In this document: piece by piece, positions 23,050 through 35,600 of the stretch
Layout: the number at the start of each line of letters is the position of its first letter
Numbering within the stretch: the first letter of the stretch is position 1
Assembly (NCBI GenBank): GCA_013397795.1
Contig: VZTJ01005995.1
Location: 806,001 to 870,000, forward strand
Source: Orthonyx spaldingii
Taxonomy: Eukaryota > Chordata > Aves > Passeriformes > Orthonychidae
Reading direction: 5' to 3'
DNA: 64,000 nt
The notes under the pieces: model-generated
The model's database searches: none
The model's input: only the letters and a program-made list of their open reading frames with translations
What the model was told of the DNA's origin: nothing
Translations under genes and position numbers: made by a program

Positions 23050-26000
23050 ATTTGGAATAACCATTTCAGAAGAGCAAAAAAATCAGATATTCTAAGTTAC
23101 TTGTATTTGATTACAAGAGACAACTCTGGGCTTTAGTTTGGCACTTTTGTACCTAAATAACAATGCACAGCCACTGGCTTTGACTTTTAATTTCTTCCCA
23201 TATGAATCCAATAAAGTGTATAAGATTTTTCCAGCAATGTGCTCCAATGCAAAGGCAAGTAGATTTGTTTAATTTATTAATTTGTTAAGAAATTTAAATC
23301 ACAGATAGTACGTATTTTACTCTGAGTGAGAACTTGCAACACACACATGAGATGGACAATTGGCATGTGTGGCTCTGATAGTAAAGTTGCCTCCTGTCCT
23401 TTGTGCTCTACCCCACTCCTTTAGTGATACTGAAATGGAATTGGACCCGTGGATCAGGAGAGCAGTTTATTTTAAGACAGGCACAGACACTGCCAAAATC
23501 ACCAGCTAACAGATGTACTCTGAGGTCCACAGCTGGTACTTGGCTCAGGTAGAGTAAGGCAGCACCAGCACCTCTCATCTGCCTGTGCCATGTAAATTCT
23601 TAATTTCCACTGCCCTTTTCCAAGTTGTTCCTACCCTAAACCAAAGAGTTTATAAGCTGTGATGAGCCTCTGCTCAAGTGTAGGATAGTTCCCGGTATGA
23701 AGAAACTAGTTTCTCTTCAGAGATTTCTTCCAACCTACATTCTTCTGTTATTCTGAGCAGTAAATTGGGGCACAAACATGGATTTAAACATATATCTACA
23801 GTTAAAAGTAGCTATAAGGTCACAGAAAGTAAACTGGAAAGCCTAAACTACAGTACTCTCTCTGTAATGACGAAGAATTACCACACACAGGGAGCTCATA
23901 CATCTGTGGTATGGGTGACCCGCAGGCTTGTCCCAGGCCATGTGTTACAGGGGTAGGAACTGCAGGGAAGTCAGAAGAAAGTGAGTTGGACAAGAGGGAA
24001 ACTGACCTATGTTCACTGTAAAGATTACATTTTCAGGACAAGCAGTCATCATCAATAAAATTTACCTGCTGAAGCGAAAAATAAAAATCTTATATTTGGA
24101 TTTTGGAACCCATGGAAAAATATTTGAGTGAATATTTCAGACTAATAATATGTGCTTTCATTTCTGGTTCTGTTTTTGTAGAGGAAAGTATTATCAAAGG
24201 TATTCAAATACTTTTGTGGCCTGTGACCTTAGTGCCTCAGCTGTGGGAATAGAAATGAGAATGATAAAACTTAAGAATTATTGTACTTGGCTAGTTTTCA
24301 GTTTTGTTGGTTTGTTTTTTTGGTTTTGTCTTGGGGTTTGGGGTTGAGTTTTTTCTTTAGACTTTCAATTTCAAAAACTTTGTATTTAAATGCTTTGGAT
24401 ATTTACTTTGGGGAAGTACATAGTTGATATAAATTGTGGAAAAAGCAAGGACTGGCTACCCAATATCCATTTCCCAGTCTAGAAGTACTAACTGTGACAG
24501 TCTACAAAATCAAAGAAAAACACTTATGTAAGTGAAAGGAGGATGTCTGATTGAACACCGAATTGTATTTATTGCTTCTGGGTGGAAAAGAGATACTAAT
24601 TCCCTGTTTGGGAGGAGAGACTGACCCAATGCATGCCATGACAATTCTCTACAGTCCTTCATTTTGTTTATTCTTAGTGAGTGCATTACAAAGGTGCTCC
24701 TTTATACATTTTTACATAAAGCACTTTCTAAATTCAAACTGTGCTAATGCGATTACTGGGAGTATGAGCAGACAAAGGCTGGTTTCTTATCCCCACATTT
24801 AAATTCTATATACTCTTTATTCTACTTCATTTATATGCTGCTAAGTATCTATGTAATTCTTCACTTCTTTTATCAAATGTATGAGCAAACTATAGGAAAA
24901 CCATATCCAACATACACAAATCTTCCTTAGCAAATCAAATCTGAAGTCAGAAATACAAATGATGAACTGGAAACAGAAAAACATATTATGTTTTTTTCTC
25001 AAATAAAAAGTAATCTAACAACAACAACAAAAAAGACATTTTTCACAGTTAAAGTGCGTAGCAGAACCTATTTTCTTCACATTAACAAGCAAAGAGAAAT
25101 TGGAAAAGATATGTTCCTAGTCACTTGAAAGAAAAATTGGTTGGCTATTGGTTGTTTTCTGGTACCCATATATCTTCGTGAAACTATGGAAGGTTTGAAA
25201 GAGAAATTTCTCAATTTTTTTCTTTCTCTTCCCCTGCCTTCTTCCCTCCCTCATACTATATGAAGATTGTTTTGCTGTACTTACATAGACACATTTCTAT
25301 TAATTAATTTTGTTCAGGTTTTGCTTTTTGATGCATAGTTCAAATCTCTTTTTTTAACTGCATTTTTATTTGATCTGTTTGATTAATCACAGCAAAACTA
25401 TTTTAAAAAAATTAAATGTCGAGAAATTTTAAAGTATTACATACTGATAAGATGGCAATTTGCAAGAGTTGCCATCTGCAAGCAATGTTTTCAAACAGTG
25501 TTACAAGCTGTTAGCTTTTTGGTCTTCAGAACCTAAGCATAACCTCAAAAATAGTAATGACCTGATCTCTCACTACTGAAAACTGTTCCCATGTGTGACA
25601 GAGAAATTCTGTATCTAGGAAAAATTTGATAAAGAGGGTTAAGCATGTGGGTAGCTTGGAGAGGACTGCGTGGGAAGAATAAAAATTTTATAATTTTTTT
25701 CTAACCAACAAAATAGATACTAATTTCTTTCTGCTGCATGTTTTGAAAATTAGACCTTTTTCTTTTGCAATGTCTACAGAGTAATCTGAACTATCTGAAA
25801 GGCAACCTAACCAAATAACAAACATCAAGCATGTGTGAAATTCTTATACACCTGTTTAACACTCCAGCTAAGTCATTCTGGATTCTGTTGTAATATCTGA
25901 ATATTTCAAGAGGTATGACAGGTAGGCAAATGCTATTATCTAAAATGTTTATTTTCAGTGCTTTAACACCTAAGACCCATGAGGGGAAAAGTGCTGTCTT

Positions 26001-26705
26001 GCTCAGTCTAGGCTTCACTGTGGGAGAGGGTGAGGAAAGGGTCCGGCACATAGCTCTGGAGTGCAACATCTTAGGAACTCTGATGCCACAGCAATGTGGT
26101 CGTGCAGATTGCTCTTCCAGAATGGAGTGGGATTGGTGAAAGAAGCTGCAGTAGGATAAAAAGATAACAATAATTCAAGTGAGATCAAAGTCAGCATTTG
26201 ACCCGTAATAATGCATTGACATTGGATCCTGACATTGTGGTTGATTTTTAAATACTTTGGGGTTAAGCTTTGCTAGCATAAATCAATGCAGCAATGGATT
26301 TACTGGAGAATGTATTGATCTACAACCACTGATCCATTGCAAAAGGCAACTTTTAAATTTTGTTCTGAGAAGCGGAGTTTGGGACACCTAAATTTTAATG
26401 TCCCAAAATATGGTCTGTAGTTCACAGGTGACCAATTGATTATGACAATTTAGAATATTTTTTTTTCTCCAGTTCTTTTGATTACATGTTAAAAAGTGAT
26501 TGGTTGCTCTAAAGGTAAAAATAATAAACATGTTTTATTGTGAAAATCAATTGCATATCATGACAACTTAAAGACCTTAAAGATATTGGCATTTATCATC
26601 ATAAACTCAGCAGGAAGCAAATATATATCTTGTAGAAAGAGTGACATTTTACATGTGCATATCACCAGAGAATACATCAGCTAAATGTTTGTAAGCATTA
26701 CTCAG
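23050..26705. other. AT-rich DNA with one possible CR1 tail
   Basis: No gene recognised. G/T-rich low complexity at 24300-24355. Confidence 0.45.
23715..23757 (+). mobile_element. Possible CR1 3' tail
   Basis: 'agagatttcttccaacctacattcttctgttattctg' resembles a CR1 end of the ATTCTGTG type. Sequence upstream is not clearly CR1, so this is tentative. Confidence 0.5.
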
Positions 26706-26710
26706 AATGC

Positions 26711-26869
26711 ATTCAAGTGTTCAGGACGTATTCAAGGCCAGGCAGGATGGGGTTCTGAGCAGCCTGGTCTAGTTGAAGGTACCCCTGCCCATGGCAGTGG
26801 GGTTGGAACTAGATAATCTTAAAAGTCCCTTCCAAACCAAATGATTCTATGATTCTGTGATTCTATGAT
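26711..26869 (+). mobile_element. CR1 LINE 3' end with tail
   Basis: 'ttcaaggccaggcaggatggggttctgagcagcctggtctagttgaaggt' is followed by 'gccc(atggcagtgg)ggttggaactagataatctt' and a tail of three ATTCTATG/ATTCTGTG units (26846-26869). About 160 bp, with the tail intact. Confidence 0.95.
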
Positions 26870-29800
26870 GTGTTCTATCTGATATAGGTTTTATGCTTTA
26901 TCTATTACTTGATAGAGTAATCTCATTTTGACTTTACATGACTATTTCAATAATCTGTCAAAAAAAATATTCTAAGCATTTTACACATTTTTGTGCTAAG
27001 ACATCCTTCATTTTTCCTCCTACAAACCATTCAAAATAATCAGTCAATAACATAAATATATATTTCTTAACATTACAACTTAAACATTATGCTTGAAGTC
27101 TTCCAAGGCTATTATCCTCTTTCCTTTAATAAAAAATATTTTTTTTTTACATTACTTCATATCTTTTCGTACATAACTATTATTTCTATGAGTCTTGACA
27201 CAAAAGACAATAATGCTAGAAAAATGGATATTCTTTAATTTTAAAAATGTTTTAATGTATGGAAATAAATAGACTTTCAATAGGATGTAACTTCATCAGT
27301 ACTTTTGATGTCAAAAACTAATTTATTAATATCTCAAAATTTTTAAATAAAGAACTTTTTTCTTAATACTTAAAATATTTGGATTCAAACCTCTTCAGAA
27401 TCTGAACACATACTTTGCAAGTTTTGAGGTGTATATAACTAGCAAGAGTTGTTTGATATGATTTCTAAAGAAATAAAGTACCTAATTCTCCATAACATCA
27501 GTAAGAATTTTGATGAGATGTTGAATTATTTGAAGCTGGCAAAATGTTCCTTCTATTCTCTTAGAGAAATATTCATTAAAAAATATACTTCAGTACTTCT
27601 CAAAAAATGTTCGTATTATTTCAGAATTTATTTGCTAAAAGAATAAAAAGTTTCAAATCAACCTGTTGGGAGCAGAAGAAGGTAGGTTTTTAAAGTTATT
27701 TGAGGCCTGTGGCTTTCTAGATCTCTGGATTTGTTAAGAAATCTTTGTGTAATACTATATTAATTTACAAATCTATACTTTGCTTAATAAATACATTGGT
27801 CTAGGTGATCTCAAGACAGTAACCTTTAATTTGGCTTAATATTTAAATATCAGATTCTCATATGGATGCAAAATTAAGTCCCAGATATTTTTCAGCAGTG
27901 AGGATTCTGTTTTTAATCTGGGTTGAAAAGCTTTTACCAGTATCTTTTCCATTGTTAGTCTCCAAGAATAAGTTGATGCTGGATATAAAAGCAAACTATT
28001 ATGTAACCAGAGTCGCCTGGTAAAACACAACATTAAGCAAGTTACATGGGGTTTTAGTTGTGTAGATTAACTGATAATAGATAAAACTGTCATGGCTCAA
28101 ACTTGAGTGCAACAGTCTGACAAATGTCTGGATAACTCTAAGTAGAAATCAGGAATACTGGCAAAGGACTAAATCAATGTAAAGGCTGGAATATTTCCAG
28201 GCTGGCAAAGTAATAATTTGTGTTGTAATTCTTATTTATTATAACAAATAATGGTAGGGAGAATGTCAATAGTTAATAAGTATTGCATATTTCCATAAAA
28301 AGATCGGTTTAGAGACCCCATAAGTGATTTGTGTTGCAGTTTAATTGCATAAAAATTGCAGACATTATTGAGAAACAAATTTAATCACTATAAAACAGTG
28401 TTGCAAGGACAAGGGTAGCTACATGACAGACCTAGAGGCTACTCCAAATCTGCCAATATAATTGTCTGAGGAATTTGCCAAGGAGATACATGCTGCTGAC
28501 AGAAAATGTCCACTCTGTGACATTTTGGTTTAGCAATGGTCCAACCTAAGACAAACATAAGTGAAGCTGTTCTTCATTCCCACCCAGTATTATATCTACT
28601 AAAGGTGAGCACAGCAATGTTTTCCTGGTTCTGTCTTAGACAAATTAGAAGTTGATTTGTGCACAAATAATAAACTTTTAAAAACTCTGTTATGAATGTA
28701 AAATGTTACCTGTACTGCAACACACAGATACTTCTAAGGAATGGCAGCTTGAGAGAGAAGAGTTTTAGTAAAACATAGTGATCTCCGTAACTCTCAAGTC
28801 AGCAAGTCAGAAGTAATAGTTTCATGTTTGCAGTTCTGAAATTTTTTCCTTGTAGAATTCCAAAAAGAACTGTTTTAGGTTATACTGTGCAAACTCTAGT
28901 GAAGTCTGGGAGATAACTTGAAGCAGAAAGTTCTGTTTGCTCTACAACATAATGCTTAAATGATACATCAGGTTAGAGGAAACCCAAGTTGTAAGCATGA
29001 ATATAAACTGTAAGCCTGCCACCCAAAATTCTGTTTTAGATTGGACCACATAGCTGTTGATCAGAGCACAGCTAATATCAATCTTCTGACTTTTTGAACT
29101 CAGGAAGGGCAAAGGCTCAGAGTATGCCCTGAGAGATTGCTCTGTGTTGAACACACATTCAACGTGTTCATTAGTGAGTGACAATGGAGTACAGTTGAGC
29201 GCAGGAGACCCAATACAGGTGTAGGACATTGATTATAAAAAATCCCAGAAGGAGCTCTGTTGGAGATATACAAGAGGTTGCATTTAGACTGACCTACTGA
29301 AGAGTGAAAACCAGCAAAGAATTCAAGATTAATACAAAAACACAAGTCTTGTGTAGAAAGAAGTTTTTTATTTGTATTTTTATTTGAACTTTGAGTTTAG
29401 TGAAGGATCAAGAAAAAAAAGGAAAGGACAGTAAAATGCCAAATAAAACGCAATATCTTTTGTTGACATAGGAAAAGAAATTCTGGTTATCCAAAAACTG
29501 TGATGGGTCCAAAGATCCTGGAGTCATAGCAGATTGATTTCTGAAATTGAATTGAATTAGCTAAGCGAACATCATTGCTCAAATGGTTAAACTGGACATC
29601 ACAAATTATGAAGACAGAAATAAAGAGTAAACCAGAAAATTTCATTATGCCATTATTCCATTATGTGGAAACCCTTTATTCTTTCACTGCCTTTAGGACT
29701 ATATGCAGGTCTCATCCTCCTATCTCAAAAATTCTGGAATTGAATACAAATAGAAAGAAAGGAGAGCAAAGAAAATGACAAAATATGCTAAAATGTTGCT

Positions 29801-31390
29801 TTATGAGGACTGATTGAAAGACTATAACTCTTCTTCCTGGGAAAGAGGAAACTGAAAAACAGTAAGATACAGGTTTCTGAAGTCACATATGGCATTAAAA
29901 AGAAGAACTCCCCAGGTTTATTACCTAGTTTTGCTAGAGAACTGAAGCAGATGAGTAAAGGATTATCAAGCAGGAGGCTTAGTTGGCATATGTTCATACA
30001 AGATGTATAAATCTTTAGGACTGATTGAAAACATAAAGAGGTTAAAAAAATCTTCAAAAAATAATGGCAGAAAAGGTGTTTTTTGGTAGCTGAGGGGTTA
30101 TACCTCTCTTTTACTTGTGAATTTTTCATAAGTACTTGCCAGAGACTCAGATGAGATAGAAGCCTTTGACCATTTCATATAGTCTTAACTTACTGTCATT
30201 TATGCCTTATTCATCCCAACAGACAACAAAAAGGGATATCAGGACTAATAAGATAAAATATGGTATATTTTGCATTGTTTTTTTCATTATTTTTTCTTAA
30301 TTATTATTTACAGACCTTGAGGTCTTAGAAGTCATAACTGTAATATGACGGCTAGCTAAGAGAATGGCATGTTCTGTGAAGTTGCATGTAGAATGAAACC
30401 ATGACACAGGCATATTCTTAAAAAAAAAAGCTGGAATTGATGTATCTATCTAAATTTACCTCTGGAGAAATGATAATTCAACCTTACCCTCTCCCATCTT
30501 TCATAGAGTTTTCACACATATGCTCTTCCTTCGCCTTGCCTCATCTTGCTTTTTTCTGGTCATGGCTTTGCCAAATTGAGTCAAGTCTTTTGTCTTACTG
30601 TCTCAAATATAGCTCCATGTGTAATCCTACCTGCCATAACAGTTCCACAGGATGTTCAGAAAGTAACAAGGCTTCAATTCTTTTGGCTGTTACAGCCCAT
30701 GAAGTGATTGCTAAGAATAAGTCTTAAGGTGAGTCAAGAGTTACTGCGGGAGCAATCTGTTCTAAGCAGGCTGCTCTGCTAAATCCGTTAGGGCTCTACA
30801 CAGTCATTTGACTCTGGATCTGAGCATTTAAATGGAGAGACAGCTGGCAATATCTCAAAGCAGCTGTTCCTTCCCTCTCTCCCTGCTGCCAGGACAGGTG
30901 GTCTCTCGAAATTATCTTGTTTTTTGATAAACATATAATAAAATTACATCCACTTGGTTGCATTTGACAAAAATTTAATACTTCTGTCAATCTTCATCAA
31001 TCCTCTACCATTCATAATGTTGCAATAACTGAAGACTAAATTGGCAAGTGCCTCCTACAGTGCTTCTGAAAAACAGATCAGATGTATTTGACCAATCCTG
31101 CTAGTGGTCAAATCTACCCGAGTCTCTGCACTCTTCAAGACACTGTAGAGTGTTTGGGTTAAGTTATGCTTTTCTGCTTACTCTTTTTCAATGCCACCCA
31201 GGTGTTAATTGCCAAGACACTTTGTTAAAGCTAGTTTGGAACTAGGAAAACACACCCATTATTAGGCATGAAATATTTCCCAGTCTCCCAGATTTTGTCT
31301 GCTAAAAACAAAATAAGTAATCTCTACTCACTCTTAGCAAGCATTGGGTAAACTTGTCTTTAGAAATAAAATGACTCAAAACAGAGTCAT
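26870..31390. other. AT-rich DNA without recognisable gene
   Basis: About 4.5 kb with no gene or known repeat recognised by eye. Isolated splice-like motifs occur (for example 28710-28747 on minus), but nothing that supports an exon. Confidence 0.45.
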
Positions 31391-31467
31391 GTTGGTTTTT
31401 TGGTTTTTTGTTTTTTGTTTTGTTTTGTTTTGTTTTGTTTGGTTTGGTTTGGTTTTGTTTTGTTTTT
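31391..31467. repeat. (GTTTT)n-like simple repeat
   Basis: Run of GTTTT and GGTTT units on the plus strand. Confidence 0.93.
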
Positions 31468-32329
31468 CAATAAATCCCACTGGAATATGCATTTTATTTC
31501 TTCAGCTTCCAAATTACTGTTAAATTATTTAGCATGGGTCTTCTAATAACCTCCCTCTGATGGCTCTTTGCTATATGCCTTTGGAAGTCAAATTTAATTA
31601 GAGTAGCTGTAGAACTGTTTGGCATATATCTCACAAAATTCTTCACCCCCTGCCCTCCTCCATACTTAATACTTCCTAATTAACTCTGAAATGAAAATGA
31701 AAATGAATTGACACCCATACCAGTTTTCACCCAGACAAACACAGTAGAGGTCCCCACAGAGTGTCTTTGAAAACCACGCTCACAGAGAATGAATAAATTA
31801 GTTTATAAGACAGAGAAAATGCTTTTCTTTTTTTTAATATATGGCTTGCACCCAGGTCTTCACTTTCTAAAATATGTCTTTTTGTTTATTGATGACCCAA
31901 GTAGGTCCCTTTAGATCAAAACCTCTTACTTTCCAATAAGGGTGAAGTTCATAGTCCTAAATTGTTGTGCTTATGTATATAATCCATATAGTAACAGATT
32001 AAAATTAGGTTTAAAAAACCACATATCTCATGGGTTGTGGGGATAAAAAAGAAGCAGTGAACAAAGAAGCCAAAATTTTTTACTGACTATATAAGTATCT
32101 ATTAATGTTGATGCTCTAAAAAAGCTGAATATCTTAAGTTTATATTTTAAACTTATACAAAATTAGACTCTGCTACTCATGGTCAGGAAATTGAGAATAT
32201 ACTCCCTGAAGTTCTGGTGTCTTTTTTAAAACTGACTTTCCTCTTTCATATTTCAAACTTTTAGGGGCAGTGAATACATTTTATATGTGCATAATGTCTT
32301 ACAGTTTTAGTTTACAATTGAAATGGTCT

Positions 32330-32605
32330 TGGTGGGCCAGCAGTGGCTAACAGCCAGACTTGCACCCATCCACTCACTCACTCCTCTGCATTCAGCAGAA
32401 AGGGAGAGAAAATAGGAAAAAAGCCATAATGAAAAATCTCATAGGTTGAGATAAAGACAGGGAAATTGCTTACCTGTTAGAAATGTTGGCAAAATGGATT
32501 GGACTCAGAAAAAAAGAATTAATTTATTGCAAATTTAAATAGATTTGGCTGGTGAGAAACAAAGAGACAAACAATAAAACAGGAACTTTACTCACCCCTG
32601 TCATG
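32330..32605 (-). mobile_element. ERV LTR 3' fragment (family A), minus strand
   Basis: The plus strand reads the reverse of the family A 3' end: 'ggtgggccagcagtgg', a CACTCACTCACTCC stretch, 'aatctcataggttgagataaagacaggg' (compare the reverse of 'cttatctcaaccc' at 3379-3391 and 5979-5991), then 'gaattaatttattgcaaatttaa' and 'ctggtgagaaacaaagagac'. About 275 bp; the rest of the LTR is missing. Confidence 0.75.
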
Positions 32606-32609
32606 GTTT

Positions 32610-35600
32610 AGGACTATGCAGCAATGAAATGAAACTGATCCAACATATGTAGTTAAATGCAAAAATAAGACAAAAAATATCATTGAAATCATGTACATCA
32701 TTTTACATACTTTATTTCTTCAGGTTGGGTTCTTTTAATTGAATGGCTCATTCAAAGTGTTTCTTAGCTCTCCATCTCACCCTTGTGACTATAACATTGG
32801 TCAGAGTTAGTAATCACCATTTGTGTAAAAATTCTGTTCATATTAACCTTATCAATCATCTTTTTTAATGTCAACCTTATGATATCCTCTTTAGGTGAAT
32901 TTATAACAGCATTTATACTAGCTCAAAAGCAGAACAAATAATCTGAAAATTAAATCATAAAAATCAACTGCAAGTAAAAGAGCAAAAGCCTACAATAATT
33001 ATTTTTCCAAATAAAATATATTTGTCTCCCATATTAAACATATACCCCCTATGTTTATATCTGCAAGGTTTACTTTTCTATTTATCCACCTCTTAGTTCT
33101 GATTATTTTATAATATTAAATTAATAATAAATATAATACTAAAACTGTCATTTGATAACAAACATCTTAAAAACCTGGAAGCAAAAGTCAGTTTTGAAGA
33201 AGGTTCAAACAGATGTAGATGCCCAGCTGTTTTATCAAGAGAAACGTAAGGGGTATTGTGTCTGTGCAACAGGCAGCGATAACTCTTACAGCAATTCAAC
33301 ACTTATTTTAACCATCTTAAAGCTGCTAAATGGGCCCTACTTCTACTATTACCCTGGGGTAATATTCATGTGGGAAGGAGGTGGTGTTGGTGAAGGTAGA
33401 ATGAGCAGAAACAGGGTGACATCTGGGTCTTTGAATGACTAAGCTGTTGTTCCATGTTTTTCTTTGTGTTCCCTGTAGACCTGGCACAAGTGTTCCCTTG
33501 GGGTACCCTGCTATCCTGATTTAGACTCCCACAGCAGCTCATTAACAGTTGCAAGACAGACCTGATGAGAAAAGAATATTTAAAAAAACCAAAACACATT
33601 ATTCAACTACTACTCCTATACATAGCTGCTGACACTATTCCACCTCTACAAAGAGAAAAGAATTCCAAGAGATCTCTTACCACCATACTAAAACAAATCA
33701 ACTCTAGAATCTGAGTCTGAGGTCACCAGCACCATGGGTGCAGTGACATGCGGGTGCCAAGTTGTGCACCCTTTGGAATGTTTGACTCTCACCTCAGATT
33801 TGCATATTCATTTGTTTTCAGGTCAGAGTTAGGGTTCAGACAACCACAAAGCTCTAAGGACCCTGTGGCTGGATAAGGCATGTCAAGGGGACCACAGCAC
33901 TGCACCAATATTGCTCCTTCCACACTTTTTAAACCTAGGCCACTCCATGTCCTGTGGACCTGATCTTCAGCCCCAAGCCATTATTAGGGTTAAGGTTTGG
34001 AAAACCACAAAGCCTACAGCTCCAGGGACATAGGGGCTAAAAAAGAAATTGCAATGTGTGCAATGACCCAGATCCGTATTGTTCTTCCAGATGCTCAAGC
34101 AGAACTTAGTACATATGACATTTTTCTTTCAGAATTGTGCAGATTTCTAACCTTATCCATACTGTAGAAAATATACATGCTTATTTGCATTTTTATAATT
34201 CTAGAAAGTAGTGAGCTCAAGGTACTCCTCAATTTTTTTTTTTTTTTTTTTGTCTTTTCTATTTGGGTCCTATTTTTAATCTCACAAGCATTCTTCATGG
34301 TAAAGCAGGGAATGGATAACCAAAGAACACAGCTTTTATCTCACCAACTACTGCTTTGGAAACAAAGTAAAACTTGTCACCTTCTAAATCAAATATTTCA
34401 TACTCACACCTCAGCTGGGAGTAGAGGTGAAGAAACATTCAAAGCTACAACAAAGTGGACCACTAGACTAATGAGGAAGAAGATCCCACCATGAACATAC
34501 TCCCCCAGAACAGACCTCAGGATGTCACATGACTCATCGAAAACCTTCTCAATTCCATTCTTGAGAAAGATTGTTGACCAAGACTCAGAGAGACATGGAT
34601 AGATGAAGACAGTACCAGGGTGCAGTAATAGGTACCGGGAAGGTTGCCCTTTTTAAAAATTTCAGGAGCATTATTGATGCTTTCGTGTATTAATAGGATA
34701 ATTTGGATGACTAGACTCTTAAAATGTTGATTACAGTCACAATAAAGACATAACTGCACATATGGTATGCTCCTTTCACCCATAAAAGCATTGTGTGGGT
34801 AATAACAGATTGCATGTAGTTTTTGAGGACAATCTATGTGATATAGTAAGAAAAATACACATATACATGTATATGTAGATATATATGTATATCAAGAAGC
34901 ATCTTTCTGAAAGAGATTTAAATTGATCACAGTCCTCCTTTTTGTCCTAAAGAAAAGGAAAGTCTCTTAAGCAAAATTTAACTAATTATAATTTTTATTC
35001 TTAGTGGGGAGTGGCAAGCTCACATATGTGAATGGGAAACAGTTTTAGTCAAGTGACCAAATTCTGCCCTCACTCCTATCTGTAAAACGCAATTAAAATC
35101 AAGGTATTGCATCGTTGAAACAGAGAGTAGAACTTAGCTGCCATAGCTATGGAATTAATATTAATAATAGCAATATTTTAGATAAAGTGTGTTTAAGTTC
35201 TTATGAAAGTTATTAACTGTCTTAAAGATTTCAAACCTGCTTCCTGCAGCAGATCAGATAGCTCAGAAGCAACAGCAGGGAAAGCTGCTCAAATTGATTC
35301 TATCATTTCGCCTGAGTACTGGTGTGGTGGAACTGCTTCTAAAGGAGGGACTGTAGTTCAGTCAGTTGGGATTGATTGAATTATTTATTGAAGTTACTGA
35401 GTTATTTATTTCTGTTCACAAATAGGCTTTGATTTGTATAAATGTATTTGACAGGCATCATTGTTCAATCAGTGTAGCCATAAAAAATCCAACTTTTGGG
35501 TGCCACAATAAAGATTCAGTCTTGCAAGGCACTGAGACTTGTCATGGCACTCTTTGTGACATGGCATTTTTGCTCTTTGAAAAATTGGCTGAAGGCTTCA

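Noticed and set aside
28710..28747. 38-bp minus-strand microexon-like interval
   Set aside because: Donor is GTAACA (weak) and there is no conservation or coding evidence.
30697..30729. 33-bp interval with good acceptor and GTGAGT donor
   Set aside because: All three frames contain stops, so not an internal coding exon; a non-coding exon cannot be excluded but has no support.
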